Positions 49,376-58,385 of a stretch of 64,000 nt of DNA are shown here, in pieces. The stretch lies in NCBI RefSeq assembly GCF_017573505.1, contig NZ_JAGEOJ010000016.1, positions 124,001 to 188,000 of the forward strand, written 5' to 3'. Within the stretch, counting starts at the first letter, position 1; each line of letters begins with the position of its first letter. This DNA is from Actinomadura barringtoniae (GTDB lineage Bacteria > Actinomycetota > Actinomycetes > Streptosporangiales > Streptosporangiaceae). A program made the position numbers and the translations under genes. The notes below the pieces were generated by a model. It saw nothing but the letters and a program-made list of their open reading frames with translations, ran no database searches and was not told the DNA's origin.

Positions 49376-50246
49376 AGTCGACGGGGATGTCCAGGGTGTC
49401 CAGGCGGGTCAGGTCGGCGATGATGTCGATGCCGACGATCTTGCCGTCGCGGAGGGTCAGGCTCATGACGGCGCTGGGCTTGCCGCCGGGGGCGGTGACG
49501 GAGCCGGGCAGGCCGTTGATCATGATGGCGTGGGTGGACGCGGCGAAGCGCTGGAACATCATGGCCTTGCCCGCGACCTCGGCGGCGCCGCGGGTGATCT
49601 GGAGGGCCAGGCCGCCGACGTCGGCGCGCAGGACCACGTCGGGGTCCAGGAGTGAGACCAGGGCCTCGAAGTCGCCGCCGCGCGCGGCGGCCATGAACGC
49701 CTCGATGACGGTGCGCTGGCGTTCGGTGTCGGTGTCGGGGGCGGGGCTGCCCTGGACGCGGCGGCGGGCGCGGCTGGCCAGCTGCCGGGTGGCGGCGGGG
49801 GTGCGGTCGACGATGGGCGCGATCTCCTCGAAGGAGAGCGAGAACATGTCGTGCAGCACGAAGGCCAGGCGTTCGGCCGGGTTGAGCGTCTCCAGCACGA
49901 CCATGAGCGCGAGGCCGACCTGGTCGGCCAGCATCACTTCCTGCTCGGGGTCGATGGCGTCCATCCGGCCGACGATCGGGTCGGGGATCCGCTCGTACTC
50001 GCCGTAGGGGTCCTCGCGGCGGGACTCGCGCGAGCGCAGCTGGTCCAGGCAGAGCCGGCCGACGACGGTGGTGAGCCAGCCGCCCAGGTTGTCGATCTCG
50101 TCGGCGTCGGACCGTACGAGCCGGAACCACGCCTCCTGGACCGCGTCCTCGGCCTCGCTCACCGAGCCCAGGATCCGGTACGCCACTGCCCTCAGATGCG
50201 ACCGGTGCTCCTCGAAGCGCGCCGCGAGTTCGTCCTGCTCCACCAC
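49374..50246 (-). CDS. SigJ/ECF41-like sigma factor with NTF2-type C-terminal domain
   Basis: A 290-residue ECF sigma factor. Region 2 (EEHRSHLRAVAYRILGSV, EDAVQEAWFRL, LGGWLTTVVGRLCLDQLRSR) and region 4 (LNPAERLAFVLHDMFSLSFEEIA) are followed by a SnoaL/NTF2-like domain of about 110 residues (VIEAFMAAARGGDFEALVSLLDPDVVLRAD). In this group the fused domain regulates sigma activity in place of an anti-sigma factor. The target is unknown; a partner gene encoding an oxidoreductase is common for the group, and an FAD oxidoreductase lies two genes away. The next minus-strand gene is only a truncated exporter. Confidence 0.87.
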   Translation of the reverse strand: MVEQDELAARFEEHRSHLRAVAYRILGSVSEAEDAVQEAWFRLVRSDADEIDNLGGWLTTVVGRLCLDQLRSRESRREDPYGEYERIPDPIVGRMDAIDPEQEVMLADQVGLALMVVLETLNPAERLAFVLHDMFSLSFEEIAPIVDRTPAATRQLASRARRRVQGSPAPDTDTERQRTVIEAFMAAARGGDFEALVSLLDPDVVLRADVGGLALQITRGAAEVAGKAMMFQRFAASTHAIMINGLPGSVTAPGGKPSAVMSLTLRDGKIVGIDIIADLTRLDTLDIPVD

Positions 50247-50277
50247 GGGTCCAACCTACCGACACCGGGCAATCCGA

Positions 50278-51696
50278 TCATCTCGGGGCGGGTGGCAGCG
50301 CGGCGCAGAGGGCGTCCACGGCCGCGGTGTAGGCGTGGTCGGGCGGGGTGGCGTAGCCGACGACGAGGCCGTCGTGGGCGGGCATGGTGGCCGCCGGATG
50401 GCGGAACGCGGCGAGGCGGTCGAGCTCCACGCCGTGCATGAGGGCCGACTCGCAGGCGGCCTGCTCGGTTCCGGGCGGCAGCCTCAGAACGGCGTGCAGG
50501 CCCGCCGCGATGCCGGTCGGATGGATGTGCGGGGCGCGCTCGGCGAGGGCCGCCACGAGCTGATCACGGCGTTTCCGGTAGTGCTGGCGCATCCGGCGGA
50601 CGTGCCGGTCGTACGCGCCGGAGTCGATGAAGTCGGCGAGCGTGAGCTGGTCGAGCACGCTCGCCCAGGCCTCGCGCAGGCCCTTGGCGGCCAGCACGCC
50701 GTCCACGAGGTGGCCGGGCAGCACCATCCAGCCCAGCCGCAGCGCCGGGGACAGGCTCTTGCTGACCGAGCCGAGGTAGATGACGCGGTCGGGGTCCAGT
50801 CCCTGGACGGCCCCGACGGGCTGGCGGTCGTAGCGGAACTCGCCGTCGTAGTCGTCCTCCAGGATCAGGCCGCGGCCGGCGCGGGCCCAGTCGATCGCCG
50901 CCGCCCGCCGGTCCGGGTCGAGGGGCCCGCCGGTCGGGAACTGGTGGGCGGGGGTCAGCAGCGCAGCGTGCACGCCCTTGGGAATGTCCTGCGTGCGGGC
51001 ACCGTGCTCGTCGAGGTCGAGCGCGGCCGGGCGGACCGAGGCGGCGTCGAGGATCGAGCGGTGGAACGCCAGGCCGTACGACTCGACGGCCATCGGCCCG
51101 CGCACGACGCCGCCGCCGAGCAGCAGCCGCAGCCCGTGCGCGAAGCCTGAGCAGATGACGATGTGGCCGGGATCGGTGCGTACGCCCCGTGCGCGCGCGA
51201 GGTAGTCGACCAGGGCACGGCGCAGCTCGATGCGCCCGCGCGGGTCGCCCGGGCCGAACGCCTCGTTGGGCGCCGCGTTCAGCGCCCGGCGGGCGGAGGC
51301 GAGCCAGGCCGCGCGCGGGAACGAGGCGGCATCCGGCTGCCCCTGGCGCAGGTTGTGGGGCAGGCGGAGCGAGGCCTTGGGCAGGACGGGCGCGGCCGGA
51401 CGGACCTTGGCGGGGCGGGCACGTTCGGCCACGCGGGTCCCCGAGCCCTGGCGGGCCGTCAGCCAGCCCTCGGCGACCAGTTCGGCGTAGGCGTCGGCGA
51501 CGGTGTTGCGCGCCAGGCCGAGGTCCGCGGCCAGAGAACGGTAGGGCGGCAACCGGGTGCCGGGCGCCAGTCTCCCCGCCCTGACGGCCTCCCGCAGGGC
51601 GCGCGTGAGCGCCGCCCGTCGGCTGCCCGGCCCGGACAGGTCCAGGTGCAGGTCAGCGCCGATGCGCTCCGCAGAATTGACCCATGTTCTCTCCAT
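50278..51696 (-). CDS. MocR/PdxR-family transcriptional regulator
   Basis: A 472-residue GntR-type regulator fused to an aminotransferase fold. The N-terminal winged helix has GTRLPPYRSLAADLGLARNT and GWLTARQGSGTRVAE. The C-terminal domain has the PLP-lysine motif YLGSVSKSLSPALRLGWM and the cofactor-binding EDDYDGEFRYD. Such proteins sense PLP or amino compounds and often regulate a divergent gene. The divergent FAD oxidoreductase starts 81 bp away and is the obvious target candidate. Start ATG 51696. The last bases are 31 bp from the sigJ start. Confidence 0.9.
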   Translation of the reverse strand: MERTWVNSAERIGADLHLDLSGPGSRRAALTRALREAVRAGRLAPGTRLPPYRSLAADLGLARNTVADAYAELVAEGWLTARQGSGTRVAERARPAKVRPAAPVLPKASLRLPHNLRQGQPDAASFPRAAWLASARRALNAAPNEAFGPGDPRGRIELRRALVDYLARARGVRTDPGHIVICSGFAHGLRLLLGGGVVRGPMAVESYGLAFHRSILDAASVRPAALDLDEHGARTQDIPKGVHAALLTPAHQFPTGGPLDPDRRAAAIDWARAGRGLILEDDYDGEFRYDRQPVGAVQGLDPDRVIYLGSVSKSLSPALRLGWMVLPGHLVDGVLAAKGLREAWASVLDQLTLADFIDSGAYDRHVRRMRQHYRKRRDQLVAALAERAPHIHPTGIAAGLHAVLRLPPGTEQAACESALMHGVELDRLAAFRHPAATMPAHDGLVVGYATPPDHAYTAAVDALCAALPPAPR

Positions 51697-51777
51697 CAGA
51701 TTGAACCCTACACGCGGTCTTTCCCCTCCGTAGATTCATGGTCATCACGAACCGCACCACCACACTTGGGGGAAACC

Positions 51778-53091
51778 ATGAGCAACCTGAACGAGCTGCG
51801 CACCGTTGTCCGAGGCCGCGTCCTGCTGGCCGGCGACGAGGGCTTCGAGCAGGCCCGCCGCCCCTGGAACCTGGCCGTCGAGCAGCCCGTCCCCGCCGTG
51901 GTGGAGGCCGCCGACGCAGCCGACGTCGCGGCGCTGGTCCGGCACGCCCGTTCCGCCGGGCTCACGGTGACCGCGCAGCCGAGCGGGCACGGCGCCACCG
52001 GTGACGTGAACGAGGCGGTCCTGCTGCGCACCGGGGCGTTGAACGAGATCCACGTCGACCCGCAGGCGCGGACGGCCCGCGTGGGCGCCGGGGTGAAGTG
52101 GGGCGAGGTGCAGGCCATCGCCGGGGCGCACGGACTGACCGGCCTGCCGGGCAGTTCCCCCGTGGTCAGCGTGACCGGCTACACCCTGGGCGGCGGGCTG
52201 AGCTGGTTCGGCCGCAAGCACGGCTGGGCCGCCGACAGCGTCCGCGCGTTCGAGATCGTGGACGCCGGCGGCGACCAGGCGAGGGTCACCGCCGACTCCG
52301 ACGCCGACCTGTTCTGGGCCCTGCGCGGCGGCAGCGGCGACTTCGCGCTGGTCACCTCCGTCGAGTTCGACCTGCACCCCGCGCCGGAGCTGTTCGGCGG
52401 CCGGATGATGTGGGCCGCCGAGCAGGCCCCGGCGGTCATGGCCGCCTACCGGGAGATCACCGCGTCCGCCCCCGACGAGCTGACGGTGTGGCTGGACCTG
52501 CTGAAGTTCCCCGGCGCCGCTCCGCTGGTGGCCGTGGACGCCACCTACCTCGGTGACTCGGCCGAGGCCCGGGATCTCCTCGCCGCGTTCGACACGATCG
52601 GCGGCACGCTCTCCGACAGCCGCGCGGCCATGCCGGTCGCCGACCTGGGCGCGATCACCGCCGAGCCCACCGACCCCGCCCCCGGCATGTCCCGGGCGGA
52701 GCTGCTGACCGACCTGGACGAGGTGGCGGCCAAGGCTCTCCTCTCCGCCCCGATCGACCCGCTGCTGTCGGTACAGATCCGCCACCTGGGCGGCGCGTTC
52801 ACCCGCCCGTCCGACAGCCCGCACGGGGCGCTCACCGAGCCGTACTACCTCTACATGTTCGGGATCCCCGGCACCCCCGAGGCCGCCGACGCCATCAAGA
52901 CCCGGCGCCAGGAGATGGTCGACGCCATCGCCCCGTACGTCAGCGGCCGCAAGCCCTACACCGCGCTCGCCATCGGCGACACCGCCGCCGACGCCTTCGC
53001 CCCGGGCGCCGTCGCCCGCCTCCAGCAGATCAAGCGCGACCGCGACCCCCAGGGCACCTTCCGCAGCAACTTCCCCGTCCTCGGCAGCTAG
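51778..53091 (+). CDS. FAD-binding oxidoreductase (BBE type)
   Basis: A 437-residue PCMH-type flavoprotein. The FAD domain shows AQPSGHGATGD, where the histidine is placed to bind FAD covalently, then GAGVKWGEV and GYTLGGGLSWFGRKHGWAADS. The second covalent anchor of bicovalent enzymes, a cysteine, is Ala here, so attachment is probably single. The C-terminal BBE motif is short (RDPQGTFRSNFPV). Substrates of the family include sugars and alkaloid-like or polyketide compounds; none can be named here. The ribosome site GGGGGAAA precedes ATG 51778. A strong terminator follows. Confidence 0.85.
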   Translation: MSNLNELRTVVRGRVLLAGDEGFEQARRPWNLAVEQPVPAVVEAADAADVAALVRHARSAGLTVTAQPSGHGATGDVNEAVLLRTGALNEIHVDPQARTARVGAGVKWGEVQAIAGAHGLTGLPGSSPVVSVTGYTLGGGLSWFGRKHGWAADSVRAFEIVDAGGDQARVTADSDADLFWALRGGSGDFALVTSVEFDLHPAPELFGGRMMWAAEQAPAVMAAYREITASAPDELTVWLDLLKFPGAAPLVAVDATYLGDSAEARDLLAAFDTIGGTLSDSRAAMPVADLGAITAEPTDPAPGMSRAELLTDLDEVAAKALLSAPIDPLLSVQIRHLGGAFTRPSDSPHGALTEPYYLYMFGIPGTPEAADAIKTRRQEMVDAIAPYVSGRKPYTALAIGDTAADAFAPGAVARLQQIKRDRDPQGTFRSNFPVLGS

Positions 53092-53109
53092 TCCGGCACG
53101 CAGCACAGG

Positions 53110-53149
53110 AACGCGAAAGGCCCCGGGATCTCCCGGGGCCTTTCGCGTT
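53110..53149. terminator. Bidirectional terminator between convergent genes
   Basis: An 18-bp perfect stem (53110-53127 with 53132-53149) with a four-base loop contains AAAGG/CCTTT, so T-rich flanks arise on either strand. It separates the FAD oxidoreductase from metK. Confidence 0.9.
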
Positions 53150-53152
53150 CGT

Positions 53153-53180
53153 GCGTGGCGCGTGGCGCGTGGCGCGTGGG
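53153..53180. repeat. 7-bp tandem repeat
   Basis: GCGTGGC is repeated four times (last copy GCGTGGG) between the terminator and the metK stop. Confidence 0.9.
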
Positions 53181-53204
53181 CGCGTGGTGCTTGTGCGCGG
53201 TGGA

Positions 53205-54398
<1,194 letters not shown>

Positions 54399-54563
54399 GA
54401 ACGTGAACTCCTTGCAGCGGCTGCTGACTGATGTCGCAGAACGGACGGTTGTGAGGGCCGAGGCGGCAGGCGACCATGCCCCCACCCAGGTCGTATGTGC
54501 TTGTCGAAGTCTAGCGGCCCGTGATTGACCGCCACTAAATCCTGACTGGAACGGTAGGGTAAA

Positions 54564-55871
54564 TCACTCGAGCCGCTGGGAGACAAGGTCCCAGACCACG
54601 TCGGCCAGGGCTTCCTTGGCCCCGCGCGGCACCTCGACCGGCTCGCCCTTCGCCGCCAGGATCACCGCGGCGTTGTCGGGCCTGCCGAACGTCAGGTCGG
54701 CGCCGACCTCGTTGACGACCAGCAGGTCAGCGCCCTTGCGGACGAGCTTGTCCCGCCCGTTGGCGAGCACGTCGTCGGTCTCGGCGGCGAACCCGACGAT
54801 CACCTGACCGGGGCGGCGGCGCTGACCCAGTTCGGCCAGGATGTCCGCGTTCTTGATCAGGTGGATCGGCTCGGGCTCCGCGCCCGGCGCCTTCTTGATC
54901 TTCGAGCCCCGGTAGTCGGCGGGCCTGAAGTCGGCCACCGCGGCGGCCATGACCACCGCGTCCGCCGCGCCGGAGGCCTCGATCACGGCCTTGCGCATCT
55001 CCTCGGCCGACCCCACCGGGACCACGTCGGCCCCGGCCGGATCCGGCAGCGCCACGTTCGCCGCCACCAGCGTCACCCGCGCGCCGCGCGCGATCGCCGT
55101 CCTGGCCAGCGCGTAGCCCTGCAGCCCGGAGGAACGGTTGCCGATGAAGCGCACCGGGTCGATCGGCTCCCGCGTGCCCCCGGCGGAGATCACCACGTGC
55201 CGCCCGGCCAGATCCAGCCACCGGCCGGACCCGGACGCGGCGCGCGCCCCCTCCCCCGCGAACCGCCCGTCCTCGTCCTCGGCCGACACGCCAGGCTCGG
55301 CCGGCCTGCCGGAGGCGGCCAACGTCTCCTGGCGGGCCAGGACGCGGCGGGCGGCTTCGAAGAGCTCGGCGGGGTCGGGCAGGCGGCCCTTGCCGGTGTC
55401 CTTGCCGGTGAGGCGGCCCGAGGCGGGTTCGAGCACCAGCGCGCCGCGGGCGCGCAGGGTCGCCACGTTCGCCTGGGTGGCCGGGTGCTCCCACATCTCG
55501 GTGTGCATCGCGGGCGCGAACACCACCGGGCAGCGCGCCGTCAGCAGCGTGTTGGTGAGGAGGTCGTCGGCCAGTCCGTGGGCGGCCTTGGCGAGGGTGT
55601 TCGCGGTCGCCGGGGCGACGAACACCAGGTCCGCCTCCTGCCCCAGCCGTACGTGCGGGACCTCGTCGACGTTCTCCCAGACCTCGGTCGCGACCGGGTT
55701 GCCCGACAGGGCGGCCCATGTGGGCTCGCCGACGAAGCGCAGGGCATCACGCGTGGGCACGACGCGCACGTCGTGCCCTGACTCGGTCAGCCGCCGCAGC
55801 AGCTCACAGACCTTGTACGCGGCGATGCCCGCGCTGACGCCGAGGACGACACGCGGTTTGCGGGAGGTCAT
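54564..55871 (-). CDS. coaBC: Bifunctional phosphopantothenoylcysteine decarboxylase / synthetase
   Basis: A 435-residue fusion enzyme of coenzyme A synthesis. The N-terminal CoaC flavoprotein domain (about 1-185) has VLGVSAGIAAYKVCELLRRL, the active-site histidine in DEVPHVRLGQEADL, and PAMHTEMWEHPATQAN; many bacteria have Asn where His stands in PAMH. The C-terminal CoaB domain (about 215-435) has VISAGGTREPIDPVRFIGN and GFAAETDDV. About 30 residues of variable linker separate them. It follows rpoZ by 41 bp. Confidence 0.95.
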   Translation of the reverse strand: MTSRKPRVVLGVSAGIAAYKVCELLRRLTESGHDVRVVPTRDALRFVGEPTWAALSGNPVATEVWENVDEVPHVRLGQEADLVFVAPATANTLAKAAHGLADDLLTNTLLTARCPVVFAPAMHTEMWEHPATQANVATLRARGALVLEPASGRLTGKDTGKGRLPDPAELFEAARRVLARQETLAASGRPAEPGVSAEDEDGRFAGEGARAASGSGRWLDLAGRHVVISAGGTREPIDPVRFIGNRSSGLQGYALARTAIARGARVTLVAANVALPDPAGADVVPVGSAEEMRKAVIEASGAADAVVMAAAVADFRPADYRGSKIKKAPGAEPEPIHLIKNADILAELGQRRRPGQVIVGFAAETDDVLANGRDKLVRKGADLLVVNEVGADLTFGRPDNAAVILAAKGEPVEVPRGAKEALADVVWDLVSQRLE

Positions 55872-55912
55872 CAGATGGTGGTTCCAGGAACGGCCGTCGC
55901 CGGCCGTCCGCC

Positions 55913-56167
55913 TTAGCCTTCGATCGGCTCGGCGTTGAGGAGGCCCTCGCGGGTCTCGCGCAGCGCGATCGACAGCGGCTTCTCCTGGACCTGGGTCTCC
56001 ACGAGGGGACCCACGTACTCGAGCAGGCCCTCGCCGAGCTGCGCGTAGTAGGCGTTGATCTGCCGCGCGCGCTTGGCCGCGATGCTCACGAGGCCGTACT
56101 TGGTGTCGACGACTTCGAGAAGCTCGTCGATCGACGGGTTGGTGATGCCTTCGGTGCTGGCTGCCAC
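55913..56167 (-). CDS. rpoZ: RNA polymerase omega subunit
   Basis: An 84-residue small RNA polymerase subunit assisting assembly of beta-prime. The conserved core ITNPSIDELLEVVDTKYGLV, then AAKRARQINAYY, is present, with the actinobacterial C-terminal extension (YVGPLVETQVQEKPLSIALR). The start is GTG 56167, with GGAAGG 7 bases upstream. It lies 23 bp after gmk in the mihF-gmk-rpoZ-coaBC run. Confidence 0.95.
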   Translation of the reverse strand: MAASTEGITNPSIDELLEVVDTKYGLVSIAAKRARQINAYYAQLGEGLLEYVGPLVETQVQEKPLSIALRETREGLLNAEPIEG

Positions 56168-56190
56168 ACCGTCGCCTTCCGATAGTGGTC

Positions 56191-56820
56191 TTAGTGAACG
56201 GACATCAAGGTTAGCAGCTCGCGGCACACGTCCTGGACGGACGTGTTGATCAAGGTGAGGTCGAACTCCTGTTCGGCCGCGAGCTCGACCCGGGCCGCCT
56301 CGAGACGGCGTTCGATCACGTCGGGCGGTTCGGTGCCGCGGCCGACCAGCCGGCGGACCAGCTCCTCCCAGGAGGGCGGGGCCAGGAAGACCAGCTGCGC
56401 GTCCGGCATCGTCTGCCGGACCTGCCGCGCGCCCTGGAGGTCGATCTCCAGCAGGACGGCCTCGCCGCGCTCCAGCCGGTCGATGACCGCCTCGCGCGGG
56501 GTGCCGTAGCGGTTGCCCGCGAACTCGGCCCACTCGAGCAGCTCCCCTTCGGCGACGAGCCGGTCGAAACCGGCGTCGTCGACGAAGAAGTACTGCACGC
56601 CGTGGACCTCACCCGGCCGCGGGGGCCGGGTGGTCACCGAGACCGACAGCCACACCGAGGGGTGCGCACGCCGGATCTCGGCGACGACCGTGCTCTTGCC
56701 GACGCCCGACGGCCCGGAGAGGACCGTCAGCCGTCGCACAAGCTGGTCATGCGGCTCTGAGCCGTCCGGCGCAGGAATGGGTGCGCCGGAGCTGGACGGG
56801 ATGGGGCCGGTCACGGGCAT
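56191..56820 (-). CDS. gmk: Guanylate kinase
   Basis: A 209-residue enzyme phosphorylating GMP. The P-loop GPSGVGKST, the GMP-binding SVTTRPPRPGEVHGVQYFFV and EFAGNRYGTP, and the lid EIDLQGARQVRQ are complete. ATG 56820 is chosen, leaving about 30 extra residues before the P-loop strand. A GTG at about 56898 overlapping the mihF stop would add 26 residues and cannot be excluded. It is in the mihF-gmk-rpoZ operon. Confidence 0.94.
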   Translation of the reverse strand: MPVTGPIPSSSGAPIPAPDGSEPHDQLVRRLTVLSGPSGVGKSTVVAEIRRAHPSVWLSVSVTTRPPRPGEVHGVQYFFVDDAGFDRLVAEGELLEWAEFAGNRYGTPREAVIDRLERGEAVLLEIDLQGARQVRQTMPDAQLVFLAPPSWEELVRRLVGRGTEPPDVIERRLEAARVELAAEQEFDLTLINTSVQDVCRELLTLMSVH

Positions 56821-56881
56821 GCCCTCGGGTATACCGGACCTGGCCGCGACGGCCGAACCGCCGCGCCCGTCCGCGAGCTTG

Positions 56882-57208
56882 TCAGCGGTTTCCACCGCCG
56901 CCGAACTCACGCTCCAGGGAGGCGCGCTGGTTCGCACCGAGGCCCCGCACGCGGCGGGACTCGGCGATACCGAGACGCTCCATGATCTGCTTCGCACGAA
57001 CCTTGCCCACGCCGGGCAGCGATTCCAGGAGGGCCGAGACCTTCATCTTTCCGATGACGTCGTCGGCTTGTCCCTCCTTGAGGACCTCGGCAAGCGAGGT
57101 TCCCCCGTGCTTGAGCCGGTTTTTGACCTCGGCCCGCTCCTTGCGGGCCTTGGCAGCCTTCTCAAGGGCTGCGGCGCGCTGTTCGGGGGTTAGGGGCGGA
57201 AGAGCCAC
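56882..57208 (-). CDS. mihF: Actinobacterial integration host factor
   Basis: A 108-residue nucleoid-associated protein of the mIHF family, unrelated to the classical HU/IHF fold. Conserved features are PPLTPEQRAAALEKAAKAR at the N-terminus, the basic helix region, and the helix-hairpin-like DNA-binding part ESLPGVGKVRAKQIMERLGIAESRRVRGLG. It bends DNA and is essential in several actinobacteria. It stands first in the mihF-gmk-rpoZ-coaBC group. Confidence 0.95.
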   Translation of the reverse strand: MALPPLTPEQRAAALEKAAKARKERAEVKNRLKHGGTSLAEVLKEGQADDVIGKMKVSALLESLPGVGKVRAKQIMERLGIAESRRVRGLGANQRASLEREFGGGGNR

Positions 57209-57505
57209 GCCGGGTCACCTCAGGTTTCCACTCGACGGAGTCGGACGGGTTGGGAAACTAGCGAGTTCAGACCCCATAAGGCAACGTGAAGTGCCGTTTA
57301 GCACGCCACAAAATCACGAAAATCACTCCATGCAGTGTCCTGAATACGGAGTGTGCTCAACTCGGGCCCCTCAGACGCGAACCCCCCGCCTTCCTGGGAG
57401 TTTCGCAAGATCGCAAAAAAGCCCCCTCGAGACCCCCGAATGTGTCACTCCTCACCCATCCGAACGTGATCTCCATCACCGTGTCCGAAACCCCCACGAA
57501 CTAGG

Positions 57506-57550
57506 CCCGAAAAGTCCAACGCCCCCTCCCGAAGATCCAGAGAGGGGGCG
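57506..57550 (-). terminator. Terminator of the pyrimidine operon
   Basis: On the minus strand CGCCCCCTC (57550 downward to 57542) pairs with GAGGGGGCG (57528-57520) across a 13-base loop, followed by TTGGACTTTT. It lies about 120 bp after the pyrF stop. Confidence 0.78.
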
Positions 57551-57589
57551 GTGGCATCAGCCACGCACGCGAGCGCGCTACCTGAGCGG

Positions 57590-57648
57590 GCGGCGAGCCG
57601 AAGGCGAAGTCGCCCGCGAAGATCGCGGAGCGATGTCGCGCTCGCCGC
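57590..57648. other. Long imperfect hairpin behind pyrF
   Basis: GCGGCGAGC (57590-57598) and GCTCGCCGC (57640-57648) are perfect inverted arms around 41 bp of further GC-rich, partly self-complementary sequence. It may protect or terminate the operon transcript. Confidence 0.5.
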
Positions 57649-57671
57649 TTTTGCGGTTCGGTCCCGAGCCG

Positions 57672-58385
57672 CTAGGCGAGGGGCTGAGGCCGCGAAAGCC
57701 TTCTCAAAACAGCGGCGATCGCGGCGGCGGCCGCGCCGGGGTCGGGGGCGCCGGTGATCGGGCGGCCGATCACCAGAAGGTCGGCTCCGGCCTCCAGGGC
57801 CTCCTCCGGCGTGGCGACGCGGGCCTGGTCCTGGGTGGCCGAACCCGACGGGCGGACGCCCGGGGTGATGAGGGTGATGTCCGGGCCGACCTCTGCGCGG
57901 ACCGCATTGGCCTCCTGCGGCGAGCAGACCAATGCCTGGGCACCCGCGTCCACGGCGAGCACCGCGAGGCGTCGTACGGCGTCTGAGGCCGGTCCGGCGA
58001 GGCCGAGCGCGTCCAGGTCGCCGTCACGCAGCGACGTGAGGACCGTGACGGCGGCGATCTTGGCGGTGCCCGCGTTCTCCACGGCGGCGCGGATCATCGC
58101 CTCGCCGCCGGTGGCGTGCACGGTGAGGAACGCGGGCTTCAGGCGCGCGACGGCACGGGTGGCGCCGGCCACGGTGGCCGGGATGTCGTGCAGCTTGAGG
58201 TCCAGGAAGACCTGGACCCGGGTCGCGCCGCGGACGCTCGCCACCACGTCCGGGCCGTACCGCAGGTAGAGCTCGAGCCCGACCTTCACGGTGGTCACGT
58301 GCGGCGTCACCAGGGTGGCCCAGCGCGCGGCGGTCTCCAGATCGGGAGCGTCGAGGGCGACGGCGATGGGGGCGGCAGCGGTCAC
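57672..58385 (-). CDS. pyrF: Orotidine 5'-phosphate decarboxylase
   Basis: A 237-residue barrel enzyme performing the last step of UMP synthesis. IAVALDAPD at the start, the catalytic DLKLHDIPATV, TVHATGGEAMI, and the phosphate-binding TPGVRPSGSATQDQARV and GRPITGAPDP are all present. GTG 58385 overlaps the pyrD stop (GTGA). It is the last gene of the operon and is followed by a terminator. Confidence 0.95.
   Translation of the reverse strand: MTAAAPIAVALDAPDLETAARWATLVTPHVTTVKVGLELYLRYGPDVVASVRGATRVQVFLDLKLHDIPATVAGATRAVARLKPAFLTVHATGGEAMIRAAVENAGTAKIAAVTVLTSLRDGDLDALGLAGPASDAVRRLAVLAVDAGAQALVCSPQEANAVRAEVGPDITLITPGVRPSGSATQDQARVATPEEALEAGADLLVIGRPITGAPDPGAAAAAIAAVLRRLSRPQPLA

Larger units (their letters stand above)
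57209..57671. other. 463-bp gene-free region between the pyr operon and mihF
   Basis: The part near mihF (57209-57505) should contain the mihF promoter but shows no clear -35/-10 pair or RNA gene. The part near pyrF holds two hairpins described separately (57506-57550 and 57590-57648). No small gene with a ribosome site is apparent. Confidence 0.5.

Noticed and set aside
54399..54563. SAM riboswitch upstream of metK
   Set aside because: None of the conserved SAM-I, SAM-II or SAM-IV landmarks could be found in the gap.
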